Below, piece by piece: positions 9,868-21,499 of a stretch of 64,000 nucleotides of DNA. The notes under the pieces are model-generated. The model did no database searches and was not told the DNA's origin. It saw only the letters and a program-made list of their open reading frames with translations. Source of the DNA: Spinacia oleracea (taxonomy: Eukaryota > Streptophyta > Magnoliopsida > Caryophyllales > Amaranthaceae); the NCBI RefSeq assembly GCF_020520425.1, contig NC_079489.1, positions 17,508,001 to 17,572,000 of the forward strand, written 5' to 3'. Every line of letters begins with the position of its first letter. Position 1 is the first letter of the stretch. Position numbers and translations under genes: made by a program.

Positions 9868-12800
9868 ATGATAAGAACACGGCTGTTATGGTTCACTTCC
9901 GGCATGCTCGTCACCGGAGGCGCCATTGCTTACTACCTTCATCAAGACCTTTCTAAAGATCGTTTCCTCCTCGTCAATCAAGTATTTCTCTCTTTCAATT
10001 TTCCAATTCCAACTCTCAATTTCCGTTCCAATAACTTATTGCATTCACTTAGGGTTTTCAATTTTTTATTTGGTCGCAAGTTTTATTTGATTTTTTTGTT
10101 CGTTTGATCGCAGTTGAAAGACAATTTTGGAGCTCTAGAAACCAGGGTCTCCACTCTTGAATCTGTTCCTCATAATTCAAATGTTCAGGTGCTTTTTTTT
10201 TTTTTTTTAGTTATAATTTCATAGTGTTGAATTTTCTGGAATATGCAAATGTATGTTGGAATATTGCTATGAATGCTATCTGCATTGACCTTTACTTTGG
10301 ATTATGCATGGTTTTTGAGGTTTTCGCGTAATGGGATTGATAGAGTATAAAACTAACCTGATGGTCGAAGCCCCAAGATTAGTTTTATAGTATAAAACTA
10401 ATCTGGGATTACTGTAGGGTTCTATGAGTACTTTTGGTGTGTAAAGATGACTGATACTTATGAATATATGGAAATGTTTTCAGAAACTGTGTTATTAAGA
10501 TAAGATGTGACGAGTTGCTTTAATATAATAGAAGCAGGAGATGTTGGGAGATGTATTGGCTGTTGGCATATATTGTGGACTATGATTAAAATGATCTTGC
10601 TTTTGTGGTTATCACATTTGTTATGTGGGATTTTCTTTTGTCTACCATGTTAAGAAGTGATGGTTGTGGATTCTAGGAATGCAGTATGGTGCAGAAAATC
10701 TGTAGGTTCCGTTATTTTTTTACTTGAGGAAATCAAGTTTGTGGATCGAGCAACTATGGGCTCAGGAGGTATGAAAGAACTAAAACAATTACTCTGAACC
10801 TTCAAACACGGGAGTCTTTCGTAAAAAGCCTAGTTACTGTAAATGTAACAGTTGAAGTGAATCAATGTTTATCCTTGAAGGGTGTCCTGTATTTGTGATG
10901 ATAAAAAACATGTCACCAAAAATAACATGGTTGCACCTGATTGGCTCTTGATTGTTTCATTGGGCTCTACTAGAATAGAGGAAGCCAACTATTTAGTTTC
11001 TCAGAGGTGGAAGTTAATAAGTTGGACTAGAGCCATGTCCCTGTGTGGATAGTTTCAATATTGGGTTCTTCCTGCATTGTTGATTGTGGACAAAGTGGCC
11101 AATTTTAACTATTAAGCAGCCAGACCACACAGTAGTTCTGGGTGTCTTACGGTGGAATAATATAGAGAGTTCGTTTGGCATGATGTATGGTATAGGGTCA
11201 ACTTTTGAAGATTTGATCGTCTAGCTTGGCATCACCCAGATAGCCTTCAGTAAGAGGACTGCTTGAAATCATTATCAAAGCGGCGTAACTCAAGTTTCTG
11301 ATTTTTTAATGATCCGGAAGAGGATGCACCTTATACTTGTTGGACTGCTCTTCTTGACTAACATCAAACCTGTAGGTGATTACTCGATTGTTTTGTGAAG
11401 TAGTAATTTTCCTTTTTCTTTTGGTTCAGGCCTTTTACAAACCCTTATTTTTGGGGGTTGAGGAGCTTATGTATCTTTTCTGCATAGGCTGTTTTGGAGG
11501 ACCAAACCTTTGTTTTAATGTGATTCTTTTTGTCATGGGTAGCTGCCAGTAAGAAAAGGCCATCAATGCTTTAGTTCTAGAACACCATATATAAAGCAAG
11601 CAGGTGTATGCTATGTGAAGACTATGAAGAATAAGTTGATCAGCTCTTGGTTCATTTTTAGGTATCTCTGGAACCGAGGTGTCCCCTGTTGGAGTTTGTT
11701 AATAAACAAATGCAGTGGATGCATTTGTCACTTGCGAAATTAAGCAGGTTGGACTAGGGATGGCAATTCAGTCTGGATCCGATGAAAAAAATCCAATCAG
11801 AATCCGGAAAGGTGAAAATCTGATCCGAACCCTATAGGAGGTGGGGTATGCGTAAAATCCGAAAAATCCTACCCGAACGATCCATTGCCATCCCCAATAG
11901 GATGAAGGCAGTGGTAAATATAGGGATCATCACAGTCCTAAAAGTCATTATGGAGGCAAATATTTCAAGTTGAATTACATCATCAAATTTAAGTAAATGT
12001 CAGCCAATTTTAAAGATATTCTCAGATTTTGGGGTAAGTGAGCACAGAGATTGATCTAATGAGTTGGAGAATGTTAAGTGAGGGTTATATTGCTACTCTT
12101 TGATGGTTTCGTAGGGATATCCTTGTTTTGGATGAATCAATACATTGTATGTAAATTTTTCTTATAGATAAACAAGATACAAGCTAAGTTCTTTCTGTTG
12201 AAGCCAGGAAAAGTTCTCTGGAAATGGGGTTATTTATTCATTTAGTTAGTTTGAATTGTCTCTATGATACTACAAATATCTAAATCAGCTAAAGCTGCTA
12301 GTCGGGAAACCTAGATGTGAGGAGGTCATAACTAAAAATTAAGGGAGGCTGACAAGCTTGGACCAACGTTCTTAATGATATTCTTCTTTTGTGAATGGGT
12401 GTAGAAGCTTCAAGAAGAGTATTTGGGTAGGAAGTTCCAAACAATAGAGGAGTAAGTACTTAAGTTTGAAGCTTTTGCATTTTTGCATGTAGTATTTGGC
12501 TTTCTGAACGGTAGCATGCTGCACTGCTGACGTGTCTAATTTAAACGGTCTCTACGTTTTTCTTCTTGATTTAATGAACTCATGTTGATGATTGAATTTT
12601 AAGTACTTCTGCAGAGTTCTGCTAGTTCTGCAATTGTGATAGGCTAGGTGGAAATGTACAAATTGTAATTGTACTTTTGTTGATTTCTATGCTTATTGTT
12701 GTCACTTATGTTCGTATTGTTCCTGGGATGGGCAGTATGCTCTTCTTTTTAAATTTTATTTGTTGGTCAAGCACTTTCATTCAATTTGTACTTTGACATA

Positions 12801-13163
12801 TTTTGTACACTATGTATGATATGGTTGTAGTCGTGTGTTCTCAAAATAGATGGGACTGCAGGAGGATAGTATCTCTGAAACTTTTACTCCTCTGGTTGAA
12901 ATTTCTTTATTTGAACATAGTCTGATATGGATCTTCTTTATCATTGGATCCATAAACATTTCTGAGTTTTTCCTTTGACGAGGGCCAACATTAGGGAACC
13001 ATAACTTGTCCATTGTGCTTAAATTATGTTTGCTGCAAAAGTTCATCTTTCTATTGGTAATCCTTCACCTATAACCACGCCTCAAAAGAAGGCATAAGTT
13101 TGCTGGTCGATGTTCTCATTATCTAATGTACCTTTGTTGCAGGATGGAGCCAGTTCGAGCTGA
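9868..13163 (+). CDS. Small conserved-looking membrane-anchored protein, unknown function
   Basis: Three exons join in phase: 9868-9981 (38 codons), 10114-10188 (25 codons) and 13143-13163 (six codons and TGA), giving 69 residues. Splice sites read CAA|GTATTT, CGCAG|TTGAAA, TTCAG|GTGC and TTGCAG|GATG. The N-terminus (MIRTRLLWFTSGMLVTGGAI) has a short basic lead and then a hydrophobic segment at about residues 6-24, like a signal anchor or organelle membrane anchor. The rest is hydrophilic, including a helical stretch ending ALETRVSTLES that could form a short coil. I recall similar tiny uncharacterised plant proteins but cannot name the family. Intron 2 is long (about 2.95 kb) and contains a MITE. 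The weak point is exon 3: the donor GTGC is sub-optimal and the last exon is very short, so a different 3' end is possible. Confidence 0.6.
11757..11894. mobile_element. Small MITE in intron 2 of the 69-aa gene
   Basis: It begins GGGATGGCAA and ends TTGCCATCCC, an exact inverted pair, with further partial pairing inside. This terminal motif is common in small hAT-type MITEs of plants (recalled, not searched). I see no clean 8-bp target duplication. Confidence 0.65.
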
Positions 13164-14287
13164 ATTGTTAGCTTGAGGTCTTGCAGCGTAGCTACTTTGT
13201 TGTAGTGGAATTAATGGAAAATACGGCTGGAACATTGTAATTTCTTTGTTGGAAATTGGAAAATCGCTACTGAGAAACTTTCATATGATTTATCTAGAAG
13301 GCACAATCTTTTTGTTCCTATCTGTGTCTACTCTAGTTCTTGTTTGCTCTTCTGGTTGATCAAGTGTGATAAGTGATAACCACGAGGCCATGATTGAGTT
13401 GAACTGTTTAAGAATAAGAATTTCTTTCTTTTCTGTGTCCTTGTGCATGTTCCTTTTGTCTTCTTCAAGATATTTGTCCTTTTATCTTGCGTTTCTGATT
13501 TCTTATTATTAACAACATATCGCTGCTCTATTTTTCTTAGCGATGGTTCTTGTATTTAAAACAAGGGTAACGATGTTAATTGTGTCTCAAACACCTGACA
13601 GTCCTTGTGCTTCTGTCTGATAATCTATGTTCTATGCAGCCACTCTAATGCATTTCCTCTTTCTATACTTCCGTAACCTGTATTTGTTACTTCCCTTCTA
13701 ATGATTCATTGTTTATCCTGCTACAAAATCTTGTGCCACAACAGTGAATTTGGGAAAAGCTCTTGCCGCCAGAGTACAGACTGTGAATTGTGATGTGGCT
13801 TCTACCCACCGTGCAGCCTGCTAAACTACCTTTTTTTTTATCCTCTTTGACTGACTAGTTTCACTATGGAGTATGGACTTAACCACTTAAGTAGCTTCTT
13901 GAAAATGGTGTTACGATATACAATTACATAGAACACATTGTGTTTCTTTCATGGGGTCGATCCCCAGATTTCTGTACATTACAATATTGTATAACTATTA
14001 GCAATTATTAGGAAATATTTCCCCGCACTTCCTCTGAACAAAATTTTAGTTTGTCAGTCTATACTAGGGAGTGTTGTTTAGTCCTCTCGAACACTATAGT
14101 TACTTGGAGAGCTTGGTTTTGTGAACTACTTTTCCTAGGAGTCTAAGGTGTGTTGGAGTTCTTGTCTTGCTATTTGCTTAACGGTGACCCTGTATTGTGT
14201 ATACTGTTCTGATACTATTCTATCGAAGAACCTTAAGTCTCCTGCTTCTCTAAGAAATTCTTGCTTTATGGTTGAATCTCAACCAGA
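13164..14287. other. Convergent intergenic region (3'UTRs)
   Basis: No coding or repeat signal. It must hold the 3'UTR of the small + strand gene and the 3'UTR of the - strand tweety-like gene, which converge here. Polyadenylation sites cannot be placed with confidence. Confidence 0.5.
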
Positions 14288-17200
14288 CTACTGGACTTGA
14301 TGTTCAATAGTTTCTTTAGCTGCTTCAAGATCCGGATTGTTTGCTTCTGTTGTATTTGGTTGGACAGAACCATCTGCAACATAATGTTTTTGTTTGTGAT
14401 GACCAGAACTTGCCCACACTGAGACCAAAATCACCATCATCACTGAAAGTACCAACATTGCAACCCAGGTTGTCTGTGCGTATCTCTTCAATGGCTTACA
14501 GTGATTGACTAGGATTTTTTTGGATGCATCTTTTACAAGTTGGCAATCTACTAGATTCTCCATGTCTGGGTATGCATTTAGCAGGCTTTGTATTGAAGTC
14601 GAGTAACCTTCTATGACATTGTACACACCGGTTGTCGTGATTCCTCCCTGGCAACTTGTCCCACTGGTGTCTGAACAGGTAAACATCTTCACTACCTGTA
14701 AAAGAGTGGTTTTTTTAGCCCACCAAAACTTGCTTGAAGATATATTTTCTTTCTTGTTGAATGGTCTCAATTGTTCTTGGCATACCTGTGGAATATCTCC
14801 TATCTTAATTGTGTCAGCTGCACAGTTTTCTGGTTGATACAGAAAATCTGGTGGTCCTGAGAAAGGGTTGCATACATATCGGAGGCCTGGGTATGAATTA
14901 TCCCTCAGAAGAGAGATATTTGTGTTCACCTGTGATATGGGATGCACAGGAAAATGGTGTTATAGCTGAATTTTGGTTTGAAATAAGTCGGCATTGCAGG
15001 AGCTGTACGGTTTTTTATTTTATTTATCAGAAGAGCAATCACTGGTTATATTGTTTCATCTTGATCATAACATTACCCCATCTCAATATATGTCTTACCT
15101 GGTCAACAATTGCATAGATTCCGATGCCAACATCAGATAGCGTGGTTCTTGCTGAAAGGAATTCATCACAAGGAAGGATTGAGCTCAAGCTGCTGTTTTC
15201 TGGATTTTGTTGGAAGTCTTGAAGAGCTGTGCATGTATCGGAGGAGAACCTGCATATTTATCTAATTAACTATTGACTCTGTGCTTAAGGTAAAACATTT
15301 ATGCGGCCTTCATTATTTAGCAACATTCTATAAGAAATCAACACGGAAGAGTAGACAGTTACTTTTCAAGGAAGAAATACGCTCCAAAGAATAGCCAACA
15401 GAGGGCTGTTAGAATCCAGCAGAATATGACTAGCCTGTAGAAGATTAAAAAAACCAGTAAGCACTTTCTACAATTGCAAAGATATTGTTCAACACCTGGA
15501 GTTACTTTAGAGGTTTGATGTACTTACATGTGGAGTGCTCGTCGAAATCTCAGTATACCAAAAACTGCAAGTAAAAGACTTTACTGTCAGATGCTCAAAA
15601 GAAATAGGTTTTGACAGTCCTTATTTCCTGTGAAGTGTGATTCTATATCTCATTTTCTGCATATTCATTTGATCTGAATTAGTTCTTTGTTACCTGTAAG
15701 AGCAATCACAGCAGCTAGGTTCATTGATACGGTGACGATGGTCAGGATATACCTGCAATTAAGATCACATGGATGAGAAAATTGAGAGAGAAGTCTGGTT
15801 GTTATGACTTATCAGAAAGAGAGAGCTAAAGGAATATGTTTACATACAGTATTGTGAGACCCTTCTGGACCAAGTCTCTGTTTTTCTGAGCTTGTCTTTC
15901 TATGCCAGTTGCTGCATAATCAAGCTTGTCAGAAGTGGAAGCCAAGAACCTAGCTGCACCGGCAATTTCAGCAGTATCAGCCCCATCCACACCATCAATA
16001 CTATCAGTTGCTTGTTGTTGTAATTTTGCACCGATCATTCTCATTGGTCCGGTGGCATTGTATATGGTATTAGAGGCTTGATCTGCTGTGTTGATTATAA
16101 CACTCATAATTATCTTTGCTCTAGAATGAAATCTCATGCTCCCTTCCAGAGCCAACCCAGATGCAATTCTGAAATTATTTCATTAGGTATTGGATTTTGG
16201 CATATGACTAGTTTGCTATTTAGTGATGTATTGAGTGCTTACATTGCTAGGATAGCGACAATTGTGGTGAGAATGAGAGGAAAGAGATAACACGGCTTGT
16301 GACATGGTGTTCTCTTTTTCAGGTGTTGGTTCTTGGCTCTACTTCTACAGCTTGGTAGACATATGGCGTACACAATGCCGGCAATGAGCCATAACAGTCC
16401 GATCGCTAACCCGTAAGTTCCAGTAAATATGGTTGACTGCAAAACATATTGAACTTAGTTTTAAAATTATTATACTTAGTTCAATATTGTTCTAAATTAT
16501 TATACTTACACTCCAATAATGTTTGTCTGTGATGTTATAGCCGCCTCTGTATTTGTTGAATTGGTCAAGTGGATCCATCCGTACTATTTCATTTGGTTGG
16601 TTTGTTGAACTGCTCAACGAATTTACCAATGTAGTTTCTGTGAGAACCAATCGATTATTATTCAATTAGTTTATGGAATAAATATTAAAATGCAATCTGT
16701 ATCTTACAAGATCCTACATGAACATGATACTGTTTTGATATCGATATCTGCGATGATTTGAGGTCAACCATAACATATAAATTAAAAAATAATACTATGT
16801 ACTAACATATAAGGTCATTACCATTTGTGTTATAAATTATCGCCAACCAAACAAGACATTAACATATCAAAATTCCGAAACTAGATTCAGTCAAAAGTCT
16901 TATTTCAAACTCGTTCTAGACTTTACAAGTATTTTTGGTAGGCCACATAACATTGTTGAATGTTGACTAGGTGGTTGACTTGGCTTGTTGACTAATTTCT
17001 TTGCTCTGAGATGATCTTAATTCACTTGCAGAATCAAATTGTACCATCATATTCTCAACTCTCAAGGGCGTTTGTTTCAACCAAAAGTATCAGGTATGGA
17101 TTTCGGACTTACAGTATCAAATCCACGGGTTTAGAATGGACGATACCAAAAACCCTATACATCATCTAACCATACAGTGATAAAATAGGTTCTATATTTA

Positions 17201-17439
17201 TTTCCTCTGTAGCATTGCTGATGAAAGTGCAGAAGGAATTGGTAATTTCTAACATGTTTTACCCAAGTTTTAGCAGATTATTAACACAAGGCAAAACTAG
17301 TAACTTAACTGCAGAATTTACCTGTTTCATCATCGTATGGTAAGAGTTCTCCTTCAGAAACATCCAACTTTGAGCTAATAATCATCAACAGAACTGCAAA
17401 CACTGCCCAGCTAGTGCCACGTGTCTGCGTTGTTCCCAT
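14288..17439 (-). CDS. Plant tweety-homolog-like membrane protein, 543 aa
   Basis: Ten coding exons on the - strand: 17439-17322, 16637-16510, 16436-16243, 16168-15848, 15752-15694, 15564-15528, 15434-15363, 15249-15099, 14929-14786 and 14695-14288. They sum to 1632 nt, exactly 544 codons with the stop, and all introns are GT-AG. The product starts MGTTQTRGTSWAVFAVLLMI (signal peptide). It has hydrophobic membrane segments near residues 86-110, 132-156, 251-277, 286-310 and 483-505, cysteine-rich loops (CNPFSGPPDF, MFTCSDTSGTSC) and a polar C-tail. Length and layout match plant proteins annotated as tweety-homolog or 'plasma membrane fusion' proteins. In animals tweety proteins are plasma-membrane proteins linked to anion channels; the plant role is not established. 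A 5'UTR intron and a TATA box lie upstream. The call rests on recalled family appearance and not on a search. Confidence 0.85.
14696..14785 (-). other. 90-nt in-frame, stop-free last intron of the tweety-like gene
   Basis: The borders are CCACAG|GTATGCC and TTTTACAG|GTAGTG. The intron length is divisible by three and its reading frame has no stop, so retention would add 30 residues between DIPQ and VVKMFTCS. Removal restores the text I expect for the family. It behaves like an exitron candidate. Confidence 0.7.
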
Positions 17440-17460
17440 CTTCCCTTTTAGATTGTCAAC

Positions 17461-17553
17461 CTGTCATATATTTTAGTATTGCACCCAAGTTTAGGAAAAC
17501 AAGTTATTTATAAGCTAGATGAAACTATCAAAGAATCCAGAGATGAAACTCAC
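17461..17553 (-). other. 5'UTR intron of the tweety-like gene
   Basis: Reading on the - strand, AATTG|GTGAGT (17553) and ATGACAG|GTTGAC (17461) make a 93-nt intron that ends 21 bases before the ATG. No protein is affected. Leader introns often enhance expression in plants; here that is inference. Confidence 0.55.
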
Positions 17554-17620
17554 CAATTAATCCTTCAGAGAGAAAGAGATGGAGAAAACAGACAGTAGAA
17601 TAATCACAAGTCATGGTTTG

Positions 17621-17630
17621 TTTATATAGA
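17621..17630 (-). promoter_or_regulatory. TATA box of the tweety-like gene
   Basis: The - strand reads TCTATATAAA about 70 bases upstream of the 5'UTR intron donor, a fitting distance for a start site near 17590. No competing TATA motif lies closer. Confidence 0.55.
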
Positions 17631-17639
17631 TAGAATAAA

Positions 17640-19698
17640 GTCATCATATAGAAACAAGCTAGGGGACTTTACTAAAGAAGCTGCAATGTAAGTTCTAAGA
17701 GAAAGGAATGTTGGCCTTTAGTAAAAAAGCTCTTATTACTTAGCTTAATCTATTTACTACCTTCCCAAAATAGAGGATCCCCTAAAACTAAAGGACACTC
17801 CCAACACTTTCTTCCCTACCCCAAAACAAAAGGGAAGAAAAGGAGAGAGTAAATCATCAGTGCAGAGAATGACTTGTGTACAAGTAAAGCACATTTTGTT
17901 TTTGTTTTTATCTAATCTAAATTATCTCCACTAATTACATTATAAAGTTATAGTAAAGATGATTAAAAAAAGAAAGTATAAAATCAAGAAAAGCATGTAG
18001 TTTCACCATCTTCTGATAAAAGGTTCTATAAACATTTTATAGAAATGATTTTCTTCTTCTTTTAGAGCAGTCTGAAATGTACAAAAAACGCGGCCGAAAC
18101 TAGTTTTCAGATGATATTTTACCCTTAATTTGATTAGTTTTAGCTATAATAAAGATTAGTAGAAAGTTAATAGTATATGCAATTATGCATAAAACAAGTA
18201 AAAGCAATAGCTTTTCCTCAAAAGAAAAATAATAATAAAAAAGAGTACAAGCAATGGATGAGGTTTTTAACTTTTAAGTTTAATTTTAAGTGTTCATAGT
18301 TAGACAAAATGGGTAACTTTGTTTTAAAAGAGCAATAAAATATTAGAGGTGACTTGTTACATTGTTCAAGTCAAGTTAGTTAATTTCGAATAATCTGCAA
18401 TAATTTAGCTCGAAATTATTTCACTCCTATATGAGAGGATGTAAATGAGTTAAGACTCTTAAGTCTTACTAAATAATTCAGGCTCAAACTCAGATAAAGC
18501 TTATTTATATCCGTTTATCTATACTACAAGGTAATATTTTAATACATAAAATTTTGCGTGACATTCATGATGCCACGTGTCATGCCATTAATTTTTTTTA
18601 TCTTTTTCCTTTTTTAATAACACATATTTTCCTCTTTCCATATCTTTCCTCTTCCCCTTCGTTGAATGTTATATTTGTCTTTTTCCAAATAATTACTATG
18701 TAGTTTTTAATAGTTTCACATTCCAATTTAATCGACCGATTTCGTCAAAAAATTTTAAGCTCTTTACGTTCCAAACCTTTTGTTTTCTCCTTTATTACAT
18801 GAACAATTTTTAAAACTAATAAACACGTGCATCACATGAGCCAAAACTAATTTAATTAATGAGACAAGCTTGAACAAAATTTGGAGCTCCTTTAATAAAG
18901 AGTTTAAACATGATATAAATATTCTCGTCTATTTACATTAATGTTTGTATTATCACCAATTTAACATATAAACAATTTTGTATTATAAATAAAATAAAAT
19001 CATATTTGACTTTTAACCACCCAAAAAGTGAAGTGTAAAAATAACATATTCGACTTTTGAGATTTTTAATTATGAAAAAAGATCGCTTATAAACTCGACT
19101 AGATTAATAAATGAATCTTTCACAAATGGTTGGATCACAAAAACAAAATCTTCTTAACTAGCCAATCCTGGACAGATTTTTGAGCTAATTTAAAAGATCA
19201 TGTTCAATTTCAAGTTTGCCTAATATAAATGAACATGAACAAGACTCGACCGGACTCGTTTACCCCCGAACATGGCCAATTATTGTAATGTAATATGTTG
19301 TAAGATTACCATAAACAATTACCTAGCTAAATATTGGATTAAGTGGGGCCATGGGGGTAATTTACTAAAATATGCACTTTTGGTAATGTAGTCACTAATC
19401 CATGTCATTTGGGTATTGGGTTCTGCTTTTGAGGCTTGTCAAAAACATGTAGCTTAAGATCAACGGGCTAAATACAAGTATGGTGCTTTTGTTGGTACTT
19501 TTAATTTTCACTATCTTCTTGTCTTTGTTTCTTGCTTGTTAAGACAAACGACCTTTTCTAAAGTTTCGGTTACGTATTCTTCTTGCTTGTTAACCCCTAA
19601 TTGCAAACTAAGGCCCTATTTGATTAGGAGCTTTTCGAAGAAAAAAAGATTTTTTAATGCACTTTAGTTTGTTGACTATTTCAAAATTCTATATTAGA
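17640..19698. other. Promoter-side intergenic DNA with possible element remnants
   Basis: AT-rich and without coding potential. At 18518 an A|TCTATACTACAAGG junction followed by TGCCACGTGTCATGCC looks like a Helitron 5' end, comparable with the short Helitron at 37552-37867; no matching 3' end was found. Text near 18430-18455 and, inverted, near 19240-19272 is loosely similar and could be the ends of an old TIR element. Confidence 0.3.
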
Positions 19699-19957
19699 TA
19701 CTTTCTCCGTTTCAGAAAGTTCTTTACGCTTTGGAAAATGTGTCCAAAGTATAAAAACTTTGACCGTAAATTTTCACCATTATATACATCAAAACATTAC
19801 ATGTAAGATCTTGTTAGATTGGTGTCGAGATGTATTTTCAGAATATCAAATTTTTATAATTTTTTCACATATGAAATTGGATATATTAGTAGTTAAATAT
19901 TGCATTGGAATCCGTGCAAATAGTAACTGTAAAGATCTTTTTGAAACGGAGGTAGTA
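19699..19957. mobile_element. Stowaway-type MITE, about 255 bp
   Basis: The ends read TACTTTCTCCGTTTCA and TGAAACGGAGGTAGTA, an imperfect inverted pair bounded by TA. The interior is AT-rich, as in other Stowaways of this window (45833-46091). The short open frame inside is not a gene. Confidence 0.8.
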
Positions 19958-19981
19958 TTTGGTTAAAAGCTAGTGTATCGT

Positions 19982-20722
19982 TATTCAACGCCCGTGTACA
20001 CTAATATCGCCCTCATAATTAATGTGAAAGTACAAATATGTCCTTATAAAAAGTTACCTCCGCACTTTTTTTTCCACCCCTCTCCTTCACCTCCCCTCCC
20101 CCTTCGCCGGCCTCCTTTTAACCTCGTCGAAAAATATTAATTCCGGGGCATCTATGTCCGCCGCACAAAGCCCGTGCGCCAGTGACATGGGAGTGGCGGC
20201 CCACATGTCACCGGCGCACAGGCTGTGCGCGGCGGGCATGGAAGCCGGCCCCGCAATTCGTGTGCGCGCGCGGCCGAGAAAGATTAAATAAATAAATAAA
20301 AATACCTTCGCCGACGATAATGGAGGAGGCAACGACGTCGGGAGGGGAGTGTAGTGGGCCTTCTTTGCAGCGCCGTTTCACACCGACGAGAGGGGAGCGA
20401 GGTGGGAGTGCAGAGCCGGTGAAAGGGGACTGCTAGTGCGGCGACGCTCGGGTTCGCAATGGAAAAAACAGAGGAGATACTATCTGGATCACTGGCGAGC
20501 TTTTGGTGGAACAAACCCGACCGGAGAAACGCGAGGTGGGTGGTAGCTTCCGGCGAGGTGGGTGGTGGTTGTTGCCGTGAAGAAAGGAGGGGAGGGAAAG
20601 AGCAGAGGTGAGTGAAGGAGGAAATGGTGAATTGATTTTAAAGGGCAGAATTGTACTTTCACCCCATAAATGAGGGCGTTTTTAACGGATTAGGACGTTG
20701 AATAAAAATCCCCAAAAACAAT
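19982..20722. mobile_element. GC-rich non-autonomous TIR element, about 740 bp
   Basis: The left end (ATTCAACGCCC ... CGCCCTCATAATTAATGTGAAAGTAC) is the inverse of the right end (GTACTTTCACCCC ... GAGGGCG ... GGACGTTGAAT), giving TIRs of about 50 bp with mismatches. The body is CpG-rich (CCGCC, GCGCG) and not coding. Its right end matches that of the element at 8347-8822. The outermost bases and target duplication are not clear on the left, so the superfamily is uncertain; Mutator-like is my guess. Confidence 0.7.
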
Positions 20723-20812
20723 TAGTCTTATATACACGTGATACGTGTGTAATTATATAAAAATTAAAAATTATACGGAGTAATTTTACATCTAATCACA
20801 AAAAAGTAATAC

Positions 20813-21417
20813 TTCCTCTGTTCTATGATGATGTTTCCATTTAAAATTTTGACACTATTCACAATTAAAGAGAATCTTTTACGGAGTATATTATTTCCAA
20901 TACATAAGAAAAAATATATTCATGTGGGGTATTGTTTGATTCTTTTCAATGAGTAATTGAAGAATATCAAAATTTTATAATTTTATCTAAGGCTTCATTT
21001 AGTTCAATATTAGTAAAGGAAGGAAAGAAAAGAGAAAGGAAGGTTAGAGAAAGGAAGAGAAAGGAAAAGAAATAAAATATATTTTTCCATGTTTGGTATG
21101 ATGAAAGGAAGTGGTAGGAATCTCATGTTTGATGCAACAATAGTAAAGGAAGGGAAGGGAAAGCGTGGGTATTTCGCATGATAAATGACGTAGTGTACAT
21201 GTGTAGTTGATAAATTTAATGAATATTTTCACTTTTATGAACTACATGTATTTTGGTCAAATATTGACCTAACGAAAAATCTAAAATTTTAATTATTCAA
21301 AATAGTTGTCGGGGCGTCGCCCGGGCCACACACTAGTTAGAGATAAAAAATGATACAAAATGCACATTGACAAACGTGTAAAGTTAAAACGGGAATATCA
21401 TTGTGGAACGGAGGGAG
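20813..21417. mobile_element. Stowaway MITE split by a Helitron-like insert
   Basis: The left end CTTCCTCTGTTCTATGATGA follows a TA and the right end TCATTGTGGAACGGAGGGAG precedes a TA. Internal text (AATATCAAAATTTTATAATT ... ATACAAAATGCACATTGACA) matches other Stowaways here. It is interrupted at 20985/21337 by the element described next. Confidence 0.75.
20986..21336 (+). mobile_element. Helitron-like insert in the Stowaway (351 bp)
   Basis: It begins TC after an A and ends CTAG before a T, the Helitron insertion rule. A short hairpin (GGGCGTCGCCC at about 21312-21322) lies just before the end. Removing it joins AATTTTA to TTAGAGAT and restores the Stowaway interior. Confidence 0.6.
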
Positions 21418-21499
21418 TAGCTAAGAAAAATTGATCACAAAGTCCATCTAAAGAAAAATTAGACTCGTCTCTATTAAAAAAAAATCTAAACAGTGAAAC

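Noticed and set aside
14613-15117. + strand open frames opposite the tweety-like gene
   Set aside because: They are shadows of the - strand exons and have no plausible splice structure or family.
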